From Bathymodiolus brooksi (lineage: Eukaryota; Mollusca; Bivalvia; Mytilida; Modiolidae), in contig OY804580.1 in NCBI GenBank assembly GCA_963680875.1, positions 114,827,534-114,891,533 of the forward strand: DNA of 64,000 nucleotides. Direction: 5' to 3'. The position numbers and the translations under genes are program-made. Below, piece after piece: positions 10,940 through 24,451 of this stretch (within the stretch, counting starts at the first letter, position 1; each line of letters starts with the position of its first letter). The notes under the pieces are model-generated. The model saw nothing but the letters and a program-made list of their open reading frames with translations, did no database searches and was not told where the DNA came from.

Positions 10940-11995
10940 TTATGAGAGAAACAAAAAGACAAAAAGCATTAACAGGATAGCTAATTTCAGCTAAGGTCAC
11001 CTATTCCTGAGGACGGAGTACCTTATGAGAGAAACAAAAAGATAAAAGGCCTTAACAGGATAGCTAAATTCAACTAAGCTCACCTATTTCTGAGGGCGGA
11101 GTACCTTATGAGAGAAACGAAAAGACAAAAGGCCTTAACAGGATAGCTAAATTCAGCTAAGATCACCTATTCCTGCGGGCGGAGTACCTTATGAGAGAAA
11201 CAAAAAGACAAAAGGCATTAACAGGATAGCTAAATTCAGCTAAGGTCACCTATTTCTGAGGGCGGAGTACCTTATGAGAGAAACAAAAAGACAAAAGGCC
11301 TTAACAGGATAGCTAAATTCAGCTAAGGTCACCTATTCCTGAGGGCGGAGTACCTTATGAGAGAAACAAAAAGACAAAAGGCCTTAACAGGATAGCTAAA
11401 TTCAGCTAAGGTCACCTATTTCTGAGGGCGGAGTACCTTATGAGAGAAACAAAAAGACAAAAGGCCTTAACAGGATAGCTAAATTCAGCTAAGGTCACCT
11501 ATTTCTGAGTGCGGAGTACCTTATGAGAGAAACAAAAAGACAAAAGGCCTTAACAGGATAGCTAAATTCAGCTAAGGTCACCTATTTCTGAGGGCGGAGT
11601 ACCTTATGAGAGAAACAAAAAGACAAAAGGCCTTAACAGGATAGCTAAATTCAGCTAAGGTCACCTATTTCTGAGGGCGGAGTACCTTATGAGAGAAACA
11701 AAAAGACAAAAGGCCTTAACAGGATAGCTAAATTCAGCTAAGATCACCTATTTCTGAGGGCGGAGTACCTTATGAGAGAAACAAAAAAACAAAAGGCCTT
11801 AACAGGATAGCTAAATCCAGCTAAGGTCACCTATTCCTGCGGGCGGAGTACCTTATGAGAGAAACAAAAAGACAAAAGGCCTTAACATGATAGCTAAATT
11901 CAGTTAAGATCACCTATTCCTGCGGGCGGAGTACCTTATGAGAGAAACAAAAAGACAAAAAGCCTAAACAGGATAACTAAATTCAGCTAAGGTCA
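10940..11995 (+). repeat. 83-bp minisatellite, about 12.7 copies, unit 1
   Basis: The unit begins ACCTTATGAGAGAAAC, passes GGCCTTAACAGGATAGC and ends CTGAGGGCGGAGT; successive copies are 83 bases apart (11020, 11103 and on). The DNA just before it (AAAGATTGGAAAACCAAATA) and the unit itself match the 3' half of family B, so the array grew from a family B copy. Confidence 0.9.
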
Positions 11996-12002
11996 CCTAA
12001 TA

Positions 12003-12003
<1 letters not shown>

Positions 12004-12034
<31 letters not shown>
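12004..12034 (+). repeat. (GT)n microsatellite, unit 1/2 junction
   Basis: A pure GT run that lies exactly at the end of the 83-bp array and before the family S SINE. It recurs at the next two unit junctions and may have promoted the unequal exchange. Confidence 0.95.
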
Positions 12035-12036
<2 letters not shown>

Positions 12037-12275
12037 TCATGATCGTATGATAGTTGGATTTACAATTGCCTGTGCACTCAGTACCTATCACCAGTAATGT
12101 GAGTTCACGGCGAGGTGTACGCGATATAACATTATCCGATTTAGTTTTTCAATGACTTGCGGCACGTCGGTGGAGTTGTTTGGGTACTATTGGTTTCCTT
12201 CACCAATGCAACTGACCACCACGATATAGCTGAAATATTGTTGAAAGTGGCGTTAAATACTATAATCCTAACAAA
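12035..12275 (+). repeat. SINE-like family S, first in unit 2
   Basis: Head GGTCATGATCGTATGATAG, then AGTACCTATCACCAGTAATG, GACTTGCGGCACGTCGGTGG, and tail GATATAGCTGAAATATTG, AAAGTGGCGTTAAATAC. The same copy starts units 1 (5465-5700), 3 (18708-18948) and 4 (25381-25621). Confidence 0.8.
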
Positions 12276-12807
12276 TATACTACATATAGAACATTAATTA
12301 ACCCTGCACGTAATCTATAAACTATACAATGTTATGAAAGTTGAGAGTTTATCTGACAAATCTGACAAGCGCTATTATTTTTTGTTCTAAGCTACTAAAA
12401 TATTTTTTTAATGTTGTTATCACGACAAACTTGATTAAACGGTAGTATTATTGATTATAAGCTTGTTTGCATTGTTATATAATATTTCTTGTTCTGATAT
12501 TAAAAAAGATTGGAGTCTCTTTATGACGGTAAGTGATAGTTTTGTAGATAATAAGTTTGACGGCCACCTTAGTGATGGAATTCGATTAAATAAGAAATAT
12601 TAATTTCGTTATTTTCGCAATTATCGGGAAATATAGTTGATATGGATAACATCGTCGTGAACACACTTCTGATGGAACCCAACGTTTCGTGTTTTTTGTT
12701 TGTTCTAAAGACACGTAAGACTATTAATGTTGTTTCCTTGTATCGACTGGTGTTTGGATAGCATGGTTTTATTATATAGATCGTTGGTTCGATCGAGATT
12801 TAGATTA

Positions 12808-13211
12808 TGATGATTTTATTTGTTAAATTAACAAAAGGGATAGGACACAAGTTTTACCAACTTATGAATACAATAAATTCACATAGTATAATGATCATTC
12901 TGAGCATGCGTATAATACATATAGAAATATATTGTAAATAATTAACGAATTAATAAAAAGGTTGTGTTGGATGGATGCGAGGTTGGAGAGTAGATAATTA
13001 TCGAGTAATTATACTACAAGGAATCTTTTTGAAGATTTAATAAAATTGAGGAAAACGTGTTTGATGATATTAATATTTTCTTCGTATGTTAAATCATCGG
13101 ACCCACAGGTTAGTAAATTCAGATCGCTTGTCTGTACCCAATTTAAATTGTTCATCATAATAAGTCTTATTTCAGAATAGTTAGGACAAGTAAATATTTA
13201 GATTTAGATCA
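12808..13211 (-). mobile_element. 5'-truncated LINE insertion, unit 2
   Basis: The minus strand encodes IFTCPNYSEIRLIMMNNLNW and continues to a stop after SSKRFLVV, a LINE C-terminal end, followed by a 3' tail ending in ATAAAATCATCA. Unit 1 has the empty site. The flanks ATTTAGATTA (12798-12807) and ATTTAGATCA (13202-13211) look like a 10-bp target-site duplication. Only the last part of the element is present. Confidence 0.8.
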
Positions 13212-13724
13212 CGGAACAACTCGAACAAGGGTTGTGGATATCACAGGGAGCGCTAAGAATGTTTGTAGTTGAGACTTTGTACGCTAATGTAAACGAGTCT
13301 TCACTGGAAAACGGACATATCAAACCTGGATTCCGGTATGCAACTACATTGAAGGCTTATCCTTCAAATCCTGTTGTGCATGTAATATTTTTTAAATAAA
13401 AAGATGTATGACAACCAACAATCCAATATAATTTAATTTTTGACCTATGAATAAAATCACACTTTGAATATTCTGATAAGCGTTAGCGAATACCGAAGGG
13501 GCAATCAAATATGGACAATCAAGAGGCACTGTCAACATAGGGGACACAAGACGAAGAAAAATAAAGCAAAAACACTATACGTAAAGAAACAGTTTGTGTT
13601 ACATGGCCATTTTTTCTTATAATATTGTGTGATTAGGGTTATGTTTCTAACATATTTATACGACAAAATATCAACATCATAGTTTTTTGTATTTATATAT
13701 TATTGCTAATTGATTAAGAGTAAC

Positions 13725-13945
13725 ACGACGGTGCCACCAGTGAACTATGAACTATTTATCATTCCGGAGCACCTGATTCCATCTCCTGTTTTAATGCGTT
13801 TCATGATGCTCAATCATTCGTTTTCTGTGCAGTGTTTTGTCGACCATTGGTTGTCTTACTGTGAATTTTCCTTTCAGTATGGTATTGCATGTCCTTTCAA
13901 TTGCGACTTATGATTACCTCTTGGATATCTTAAAACTTTTCTTAG
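13725..13945 (+). repeat. interspersed repeat family A, unit 2
   Basis: Duplicate of the copy at 6800-7015. Confidence 0.7.
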
Positions 13946-14559
13946 TGCACTAGGGTCACAAACAGAGCTTAGTTGAGTTCTAACATTCAGGACCCTTCAC
14001 AATGCTCATTAAAATGACGTCCACATTACGTCATTCTCTTGCTAAAAATCTCTGTTTTTTCGTCATACATATTTTTTTGCTTTGTTTATTTTGAGTTTCA
14101 ACAATGTATACAATAGCAGAAAATATCGAATAAGGAAACATTTCCAAATTGTTTTAAAAGAAGGACTCACAAGATAATGTTGAGGAAAGATTTAAGCCTA
14201 CTTTGGATATGTATGGTTTTGAGAAACGCTATATATCTAATTTGGATTTCTCGCATAGCTTTAAGGAATTTCCTCAACGTAATTTGATTTTGTACTGTTA
14301 CATCCATTTTGTCTGTGTCTTCTTCAATATCAATAAATTAAAAACATTTTAAATTAAGTATACACTACTCATATTCAACACCGCCTTTCAGTTTATTTTC
14401 CCAAAACTGTATCATTGGCCCTAATTGTGAATATGAGAGAAAAATCTTTTGGATTTTTGAAATAATTAAGAATAATTTTTGTTACTAACAAACTGACAAC
14501 CTAAAAATTGTTGTTTTTCAACTTTTTGGGTTTTGTGATTAGTCCTTAATAGAAAGACC

Positions 14560-14750
14560 CACTGTTAAAGTGCACAAAAACTCTCAGTCATATCATCAGA
14601 ACACAAAGATATTCTTGGTATTTATGATGATCAGTTTACACCGTACTCCTGAAAATACAGTTGATCATCATTACATCTTTACTTGTCCTACTCTATCTTC
14701 TGTAAGAATAAAGTTGATTGTTGTAATGAGATTTGTCATCTGATTTGTAA
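14560..14750 (+). pseudogene. LINE C-terminal relic, unit 2
   Basis: Duplicate of 7640-7840; the IFTCPTLSSVRIKLIVVM end is kept, then the frame diverges. Confidence 0.5.
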
Positions 14751-14756
14751 CACGAC

Positions 14757-14985
14757 TAACATGATGGGTGCCACTAGAGGAGCAGGAACAACTTACCCTT
14801 CCGGAACACCTAAGTTTTCCCTGGTTTAAGGTGAGGTTCGTGTTGTTCAACCTTTAGTTTTATATGTATATTTTGTAGATCGTTGTTTGCCCTTTTGTCT
14901 TTTTTCTTTTGTCCATTTTATTGTCTGTCTGTCCTTCGTTTTACGTCTTCTGATTACCTCCATAGATATTTTCCAACTTTTCTTG
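14757..14985 (+). repeat. interspersed repeat family A, unit 2
   Basis: Duplicate of 7845-8065. Confidence 0.65.
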
Positions 14986-16189
14986 TCAAATTGGACATTT
15001 TATAAAATAGTATTTTACTATTAACATAATTCGCTTTATCAAGTAATAAATTGATTCCATTTAACTTGAGGTATTTGCCTTGTCATCGTCAATAGCTGAT
15101 CAAACGTGGTCCTTTGCATACCGTTTATCTTTATTGATTTGTACTATAGCATAGTTATTAAATATTTTTGTTATATTCGGGTCACCTGGCAATATGGGTG
15201 AGAGTTGTGTATGGAGCAAGTTTTGATAAGTTTCGAACACATTTCGAAAACAGAATTGTATTTCCAGTGATGAGCATAATCCCCAAGTATACATAGATAA
15301 TGACACGCCTTGTTTGTGAACTCTTTCATATATTTAGAGAAGGAGTAGCAGAAAAGAATTATAATTTCGTTCCTATCTAGCTCGACATTCTTTTCCAGTG
15401 GCAGTCAAAAGTAGTTCCCCGATTGTGTCCTATTCAGCCCTCGTGTCTGTATCTGTTTTATATTGTTGAACTTGTTCTCGCCCTCCGTGGACATGAACTA
15501 TTTGTTACCGTTCTTTAAGCAACAGCCAATCACTAAATCAATTATTCAATTATTGTATTACAGTTCGTCTTGTTCTGTCTTTAAACATCTATGCATTCAG
15601 TGCCTATCATCACTAACGTGTTCATTTCGAGTCCCACTCATGGCGAGGTGTACTCGATGAGACTTCATACGTAGGTAAAGCTTGCGTCTGGTCCTTTTTT
15701 CGTATCCTTAATCATATAATATAGTTACAATACAAACATCACTTCCAGCAATATTTCAATCCCATATTGGTATGGGTTAAATATAGATATAAACTTGAAG
15801 TAGTGATTTTTCTACTTTCAAAAAAATAGATAAACAATGAACTGCAAAACACTACATAAAAACTAAAGATTGAGCCACACGATCTCCACGGTAAACATTG
15901 GATACACTCATGTGCTCCGGAAGGGTAGGCAGTTCCTGATCTACTATGTGTACACGAAGTATTAAGTTAATGGATTGAGATGTACGTTCACATTGTTACT
16001 CCGAAGACTTTTCATTTTCTTTGAATAGAATACCATGTGTTTTGAAGAATTAGAAACAAAAGAAATAAGGATATGAATTGTTTTGTATTTCAAATAACAA
16101 TGCATCTTTTACTTTTTACGTAGATGTTTTGCTTTCTTTATCACTGCCAAGACTTTTACCGGATTTGTCGTCTTATCAGAAGCAAGAAC

Positions 16190-16520
16190 TGCTTACCCTT
16201 CGCGAGCACCTGAGTTCACCTGCGGTTTTTAGGTGAGGTCCGTGTTGCTTATCGTTTTAGTTTATTTTGTGTGTGTGTTGTCCTATTATGTGTCTTTACG
16301 TTCTGATGTCCGCCTGTTTGTAGTAACGCTCATGCCTTGTTTCCGTTATTTGTGTTTGCTTGCGCATATTTGTATCCAACACATATTGTGTTGTGTTTTT
16401 GCTTTGGCTTCTCTTCGTCTTGTGCACTCTATGTAGCCAGTTTCTCTGGATTGCCCATTTTTGATTGTCCCTTCTCTAACGTTTATCATGACGACAGATA
16501 CCAGTGGCAGGGAAGTTAAA
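16190..16520 (+). repeat. interspersed repeat family A, unit 2
   Basis: Duplicate of 9285-9670, with about 50 bases missing after TCTGATGTCCG near 16310 compared with units 1 and 4. Confidence 0.65.
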
Positions 16521-17066
16521 GGTAAATCGTCATTTCTTAGCGATGTAAATGAAATGCGATTGTTGTATTATTTACTCGGCAACAAGATATATATTTAATT
16601 GAATCAACATTTTAATATTGATTAAATATATTTTACATAACAGTACAAACCATTCGTACAGCTACTGTATATAAATAAACGTTAGAGAATACCGAAGGAA
16701 TAATTTTAAAAATGGGGGACAATCCAGAGAATAGCCAAAATAGACGAAGAAAACAAAAACTAAAACACAACACAATATGTGGACACAACAATGCGCAAGC
16801 AAAAATCACAAATAACGTAAATAAGACATGCGCCCTCCTACAAACAACTGTATGATATTATGTAACTATGTACATAAAAATAAAAGAAAGAACACTCGGA
16901 TTAAATCAATTCAATTCCTTCGGGTGTATTTCAATCTACAATATGACTAAACTGTGGATTGTGGTATGTGTACATTTTAGACATTTAATAAATTAAACAA
17001 AAGTTTTGTGTATGAATAAGTGTTGACGACGTGAAAAGAATGAATAATATCCAAATCTGAAGAACC

Positions 17067-17411
17067 GCATCGGTGTTTTAATGGTTAGCGTGCTCGCCTC
17101 GAGTGTGGTGAATCGAGGGTTCGAGCCACGGTCGGATCAAGCCAAAGACTGTTGTTTTTCCGCTAAGTACTCAATATTCAGAAGTAGGAACAAAGACTTA
17201 TTGGATAGGAGTCATAATAATGTGTCATAATAGAGCTACATGTCTATCTGTTGAATGTAACTTCAGTAAGTTAGCACTATGAAAATCCAACTCAGTATGC
17301 AGGGCAAGTATAAAGTGGGCATCATCATCATCTCATCAAATGTAACTTGTTCTCGCCATAATATAGCTGATATATTGTTCATTTGGTGCTAAACCACAAT
17401 CACTCACTCCC
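17067..17411 (+). mobile_element. tRNA-derived SINE, unit 2
   Basis: Duplicate of 10228-10572 with a few substitutions. Confidence 0.75.
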
Positions 17412-17778
17412 TTAATATATGAAAATGAACCGACATGCTCGGTATTTTATAAAAGGTAAAAATAAATAATTAGATATTAGATGTATCCATTTTTCCACTT
17501 TTTTTTCTTTGGTGGTAAACTAACATCTAACGACATCACGGGGTCACACCAGGGTTCATATTATTAAACAGACCAGTCAGCGAGGAACCTATTAAATCTA
17601 TCGGTATTAATACCAAGTACACGCCAAGAACAGATGAACAAGAGACAAAGAAGAGCGTGCACGGATTCGCTCAAAGACAAATGAAAAGTACGTAAGTCAT
17701 AAGATATTGTCTTTCAATATGATGATGCCGATAGGTCACTAAAATTCAAAAGATTGGAAAACCAAATAACGTAAAAGT

Positions 17779-18673
17779 TTATGAGAGAAACAAAAAGACA
17801 AAAAGCATTAACAGGATAGCTAATTTCAGCTAAGGTCACCTATTCCTGAGGACGGAGTACCTTATGAGAGAAACAAAAAGATAAAAGGCCTTAACAGGAT
17901 AGCTAAATTCAACTGAGCTCACCTATTTCTGAGGGCAGAGTACCTTATGAGAGAAACGAAAAGACAAAAGGCCTTAACAGGATAGCTAAATTCAGCTAAG
18001 ATCACCTATTTCTGCGGGCGGAGTACCTTATGAGAGAAACAAAAAGACAAAAGGCATTAACAGGATAGCTAAATTCAGCTAAGGTCACCTATTTCTGAGG
18101 GCGGAGTACCTTATGAGAGAAACAAAAAGACAAAAGGCCTTAACAGGATAGCTAAATTCAGCTAAGGTCACCTATTTCTGAGGGCGGAGTACCTTATGAG
18201 AGAATCAAAAAGACAAAAGGCCTTAACAGGATAGCTAAATTCAGCTAAGGTCACCTATTTCTGAGAGCGGAGTACCTTATGAGAGAAGCAAAAAGACAAA
18301 AGGCCTTAACAGGATAGCTAAATTCAGCTAAGGTCACCTATTTCTGAGGGCGGAGTACCTTATGAGAGAAACAAAAAGACAAAAGGCCTTAACAGGATAA
18401 CTAAATTCAGCTAAGGTCACCTATTTCTGAGGGCGGAGTACCTTATGAGAGAAACAAAAAGACAAAAGGCCTTAACAGGATAGCTAAATCCAGCTAAGGT
18501 CACCTATTCCTGCGGGCGGAGTACCTTATGAGAGAAACAAAAAGACAAAAGGCCTTAACATGATAGCTAAATTCAGTTAAGATCACCTATTCCTGCGGGC
18601 GGAGTACCTTATGAGAGAAACAAAAAGACAAAAAGCCTAAACAGGATAACTAAATTCAGCTAAGGTCACCTAA
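17779..18673 (+). repeat. 83-bp minisatellite, about 10.8 copies, unit 2
   Basis: Same unit as at 10940-11995 but two copies shorter. Confidence 0.9.
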
Positions 18674-18675
18674 TA

Positions 18676-18676
<1 letters not shown>

Positions 18677-18707
<31 letters not shown>
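18677..18707 (+). repeat. (GT)n microsatellite, unit 2/3 junction
   Basis: Same position in the unit as 12004-12034. Confidence 0.95.
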
Positions 18708-18709
<2 letters not shown>

Positions 18710-19480
18710 TCATGATCGTATGATAGTTGGATTTACAATTGCCTGTGCACTCAGTACCTATCACCAGTAATGTGAGTTCACGGCGAGGTGTACGCGATAT
18801 AACATTATCCGATTTAGTTTTTCAATGACTTGCGGCAGGTCGGTGGAGTTGTTTGGGTACTATTGGTTTCCTTCACCAATGCAACTGACCACCACGATAT
18901 AGCTGAAATATTGTTGAAAGTGGCGTTAAATACTATAATCCTAACAAATATACTACATATAGAACATTAATTAACCCTGCACGCAATCTATAAACTATAC
19001 AATGTTATGAAAGTTGAGAGTTTATCTGACAAATCTGACAAGCGCTATTATTTTTTGTTCTAAGCTACTAAAATATTTTTTTAATGTTGTTATCACGACA
19101 AACTTGATTAAACGGTAGTATTATTGATTATAAGCTTGTTTGCATTGTTATATAATATTTCTTGTTCTGATATTAAAAAAGATTGGAGTCTCTTTATGAC
19201 GGTAAGTAATAGTTTTGTAGATAATAAGTTTGACGGCCACCTTAGTGATGGAATTCGATTAAATAAGAAATATTAATTTCGTTATTTTCGCAATTATCGG
19301 GAAATATAGTTGATATGGATAACATCGTCGTGAACACACTTCTGATGGAACCCAACGTTTCGTGTTTTTTGTTTGTTCTAAAGACACGTAAGACTATTAA
19401 TGTTGTTTCCTTGTATCGACTGGTGTTTGGATAGCATGGTTTTATTATATAGATCGTTGGTTCGATCGAGATTTAGATTA

Positions 19481-19884
19481 TGATGATTTTATTTGTTAAA
19501 TTAACAAAAGGGATAGGACACAAGTTTTACCAACTTATGAATACAATAAATTCACATAGTATAATGATCATTCTGAGCATGCGTATAATGCATATAGAAA
19601 TATATTGTAAATAATTAACGAATTAATAAAAAGGTTGTGTTGGATGGATGCGAGGTTGGAGAGTAGATAATTATCGAGTAATTATACTACAAGGAATTTT
19701 TTTGAAGATTTAATAAAATTGAGGAAAACGTGTTTGATGATATTAATATTTTCTTCGTATGTTAAATCATCGGACCCACAGGTTAGTAAATTCAGATCGC
19801 TTGTCTGTACCCAATTTAAATTGTTCATCATAATAAGTCTTATTTCAGAATAGTTAGGACAAGTAAATATTTAGATTTAGATCA
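19481..19884 (-). mobile_element. 5'-truncated LINE insertion, unit 3
   Basis: Duplicate of 12808-13211 at the same offset, so it was inserted before these units separated. Confidence 0.8.
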
Positions 19885-20397
19885 CGGAACAACTCGAACA
19901 AGGGTTGTGGATATCACAGGGAGCGCTAAGAATGTTTGTAGTTGAGACTTTGTACGCTAATGTAAACGAGTCTTCACTGGAAAACGGACATATCAAACCT
20001 GGATTCCGGTATGCAACTACATTGAAGGCTTATCCTTCAAATCCTGTTGTGCATGTAATATTTTTTTAAATAAAAAGATGTATGACATCCACCAATCCAA
20101 TATAATTTAATTTTTGACCTATGAATAAAATCACACTTTGAATATTCTGATAAGCGTTAGCGAATACCGAAGGGGCAATCAAAAATGGACAATCAAGAGG
20201 CACTGTCAACATAGGGGACACAAGACGAAGATAAATAAAGCAAAAACACTATACGCAAAGAAACAGTTTGTGTTACATGGCCATTTTTTCTTATAATATT
20301 GTGTGATTAGGGTTATGTTTCTAACATATTTATACGACAAAATATCAACATCATAGTTTTTGTATTTATATATTATTGTTAATTGATTAAGAGTAAC

Positions 20398-20615
20398 ACG
20401 ACGGTGCCACCAGTGAACTATGAACTATTTATCATTCCGGAGCACCTGATTCCATCTCCTGTTTTAATGCGTTTCATGATGCTCAATCATTCGTTTTCTG
20501 TGCAGTGTTTTGTCGACCATTGGTTGTCTTACTGTGAATTTTCCTTTCAGTATGGTATTGCATGTCCTTTCAATTGCGACTTATGATTACCTCTTGGATA
20601 TCTTAAAACTTTTCT
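20398..20615 (+). repeat. interspersed repeat family A, unit 3
   Basis: Duplicate of 13725-13945. Further duplicates in this unit are at 21430-21655 and 22863-23195. Confidence 0.65.
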
Positions 20616-21232
20616 TAGTGCACTAGGGTCACAAACAGAGCTTAGTTGAGTTCTAACATTCAGGACCCTTCACAATGCTCATTAAAATGACGTCCACATT
20701 ACGTCATTCTCTTGCTAAAAATCTCTGTTTTTTCGTCATACATATTTTTTTGCTTTGTTTATTTTGAGTTTCAACAATGTATACAATAGCAGAAAATATC
20801 GAATAAGGAAACATTTCCAAATTGTTTTAAAAGAAGGACTCACAAGATAATGTTGAGGAAAGATTTAAGCCTACTTTGGATATGTATGGTTTTGAGAAAC
20901 GCTATATATCTAATTTGGATTTCTCGCATAGCTTTAAGGAATTTCCTCAACGTAATTTGATTTTGTACTGTTACATCCATTTTGTCTGTGTCTTCTTCAA
21001 TATCAATAAATTAAAAACATTTTAAATTAAGTATACACTACTCATATTCAACACCGCCTTTCAGTTTATTTTCCCAAAACTGTATCATTGGCCCTAATTG
21101 TGAATATGAGAGAAAAATCTTTTGGATTTTTGAAATAATTAAGAATAATTTTTGTTACTAACAAACTGACAACCTAAAAATTGTTGTTTTTCAACTTTTT
21201 GGGTTTTGTGATTAGTCCTTAATAGAAAGACC

Positions 21233-21423
21233 CACTGTTAAAGTGCACAAAAACTCTCAGTCATATCATCAGAACACAAAGATATTCTTGGTATTTATGA
21301 TGATCAGTTTACACCGTACTCCTGAAAATACAGTTGATCATCATTACATCTTTACTTGTCCTACTCTATCTTCTGTAAGAATAAAGTTGATTGTTGTAAT
21401 GAGATTTGTCATCTGATTTGTAA
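21233..21423 (+). pseudogene. LINE C-terminal relic, unit 3
   Basis: Duplicate of 14560-14750. Confidence 0.5.
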
Positions 21424-23739
21424 CACGACTAACATGATGGGTGCCACTAGAGGAGCAGGAACAACTTACCCTTCCGGAACACCTAAGTTTTCCCTGGTTT
21501 AAGGTGAGGTTCGTGTTGTTCAACCTTTAGTTTTATATGTATATTTTGTAGATCGTTGTTTGCCCTTTTGTCTTTTTTCTTTTGTCCATTTTATTGTCTG
21601 TCTGTCCTTCGCTTTACGTCTTCTGATTACCTCCATAGATATTTTCCAACTTTTCTTGTCAAATTGGACATTTTATAAAATAGTATTTTACTATTAACAT
21701 AATTCGCTTTATCAAGTAATAAATTGATTCCATTTAACTTGAGGTATTTGCCTTGTCATCGTCAATAGCTGATCAAACGTGGTCCTTTGCATACCGTTTA
21801 TCTTTATTGATTTGTACTATAGCATAGTTATTAAATATTTTTGTTATATTCGGGTCACCTGGCAATATGGGTGAGAGTTGTGTATGGAGCAAGTTTTGAT
21901 AAGTTTCGAACACATTTCGAAAACAGAATTGTATTTCCAGTGATGAGCATAATCCCCAAGTATACATAGATAATGACACGCCTTGTTTGTGAACTCTTTC
22001 ATATATTTAGAGAAGGAGTAGCAGAAAAGAATTATAATTTCGTTCCTATCTAGCTCGACATTCTTTTCCAGTGGCAGTCAAAAGTAGTTCCCCGATTGTG
22101 TCCTATTCAGCCCTCGTGTCTGTATCTGTTTTATATTGTTGAACTTGTTCTCGCCCTCCGTGGACATGAACTATTTGTTACCGTTCTTTAAGCAACAGCC
22201 AATCACTAAATCAATTATTCAATTATTGTATTACAGTTCGTCTTGTTCTGTCTTTAAACATCTATGCATTCAGTGCCTATCATCACTAACGTGTTCATTT
22301 CGAGTCCCACTCATGGCGAGGTGTACTCGATGAGACTTCATACGTAGGTAAAGCTTGCGTCTGGTCCTTTTTTCGTATCCTTAATCATATAATATAGTTA
22401 CAATACAAACATCACTTCCAGCAATATTTCAATCCCATATTGGTATGGGTTAAATATAGATATAAACTTGAAGTAGTGATTTTTCTACTTTCAAAAAAAT
22501 AGATAAACAATGAACTGCAAAACACTACATAAAAACTAAAGATTGAGCCACACGATCTCCACGGTAAACATTGGATACACTCATGTGCTCCGGAAGGGTA
22601 GGCAGTTCCTGATCTACTATGTGTACACGAAGTATTAAGTTAATGGATTGAGATGTACGTTCACATTGTTACTCCGAAGACTTTTCATTTTCTTTGAATA
22701 GAATACCATGTGTTTTGAAGAATTAGAAACAAAAGAAATAAGGATATGAATTGTTTTGTATTTCAAATAACAATGCATCTTTTACTTTTTACGTAGATGT
22801 TTTGCTTTCTTTATCACTGCCAAGACTTTTACCGGATTTGTCGTCTTATCAGAAGCAAGAACTGCTTACCCTTCGCGAGCACCTGAGTTCACCTGCGGTT
22901 TTTAGGTGAGGTCCGTGTTGCTTATCGTTTTAGTTTATTTTGTGTGTGTGTTGTCCTATTATGTGTCTTTACGTTCTGATGTCCGCCTGTTTGTAGTAAC
23001 GCTCATGCCTTGTTTCCGTTATTTGTGTTTGCTTGCGCATATTTGTATCCAACACATATTGTGTTGTGTTTTTGCTTTGGCTTCTCTTCGTCTTGTGCAC
23101 TCTATGTAGCCAGTTTCTCTGGATTGCCCATTTTTGATTGTCCCTTCTCTAACGTTTATCATGACGACAGATACCAGTGGCAGGGAAGTTAAAGGTAAAT
23201 CGTCATTTCTTAGCGATGTAAATGAAATGCGATTGTTGTATTATTTACTCGGCAACAAGATATATATTTAATTGAATCAACATTTTAATATTGATTAAAT
23301 ATATTTTACATAACAGTACAAACCATTCGTACAGCTACTGTATATAAATAAACGTTAGAGAATACCGAAGGAATAATTTTAAAAATGGGGGACAATCCAG
23401 AGAATAGCCAAAATAGACGAAGAAAACAAAAACTAAAACACAACACAATATGTGGACACAACAATGCGCAAGCAAAAATCACAAATAACGTAAATAAGAC
23501 ATGCGCCCTCCTACAAACAACTGTATGATATTATGTAACTATGTACATAAAAATAAAAGAAAGAACACTCGGATTAAATCAATTCAATTCCTTCGGGTGT
23601 ATTTCAATCTACAATATGACTAAACTGTGGATTGTGGTATGTGTACATTTTAGACATTTAATAAATTAAACAAAAGTTTTGTGTATGAATAAGTGTTGAC
23701 GACGTGAAAAGAATGAATAATATCCAAATCTGAAGAACC

Positions 23740-24084
23740 GCATCGGTGTTTTAATGGTTAGCGTGCTCGCCTCGAGTGTGGTGAATCGAGGGTTCGAGCC
23801 ACGGTCGGATCAAGCCAAAGACTGTTGTTTTTCCGCTAAGTACTCAATATTCAGAAGTAGGAACAAAGACTTATTGGATAGGAGTCATAATAATGTGTCA
23901 TAATAGAGCTACATGTCTATCTGTTGAATGTAACTTCAGTAAGTTAGCACTATGAAAATCCAACTCAGTATGCAGGGCAAGTATAAAGTGGGCATCATCA
24001 TCATCTCATCAAATGTAACTTGTTCTCGCCATAATATAGCTGATATATTGTTCATTTGGTGCTAAACCACAATCACTCACTCCC
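23740..24084 (+). mobile_element. tRNA-derived SINE, unit 3
   Basis: Duplicate of 17067-17411. Confidence 0.75.
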
Positions 24085-24451
24085 TTAATATATGAAAATG
24101 AACCGACATGCTCGGTATTTTATAAAAGGTAAAAATAAATAATTAGATATTAGATGTATCCATTTTTCCACTTTTTTTTCTTTGGTGGTAAACTAACATC
24201 TAACGACATCACGGGGTCACACCAGGGTTCATATTATTAAACAGACCAGTCAGCGAGGAACCTATTAAATCTATCGGTATTAATACCAAGTACACGCCAA
24301 GAACAGATGAACAAGAGACAAAGAAGAGCGTGCACGGATTCGCTCAAAGACAAATGAAAAGTACGTAAGTCATAAGATATTGTCTTTCAATATGATGATG
24401 CCGATAGGTCACTAAAATTCAAAAGATTGGAAAACCAAATAACGTAAAAGT

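Larger units (their letters stand above)
5463..12034 (+). repeat. segmental unit 1 (oldest-looking copy)
   Basis: Against units 2-4 it lacks the 404-bp LINE insertion (empty site near 6200-6215) and a 28-bp stretch near 5845. It alone carries a 74-bp hairpin insertion at 6234-6307. Its 83-bp array has about 12.7 copies. Confidence 0.85.
12035..18707 (+). repeat. segmental unit 2
   Basis: 6673 bases, starting GGTCATGATCGTATGATAG. Its first 1.6 kb differ from unit 3 at several sites; from about 13.6 kb on it is nearly identical to unit 3. Confidence 0.9.
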
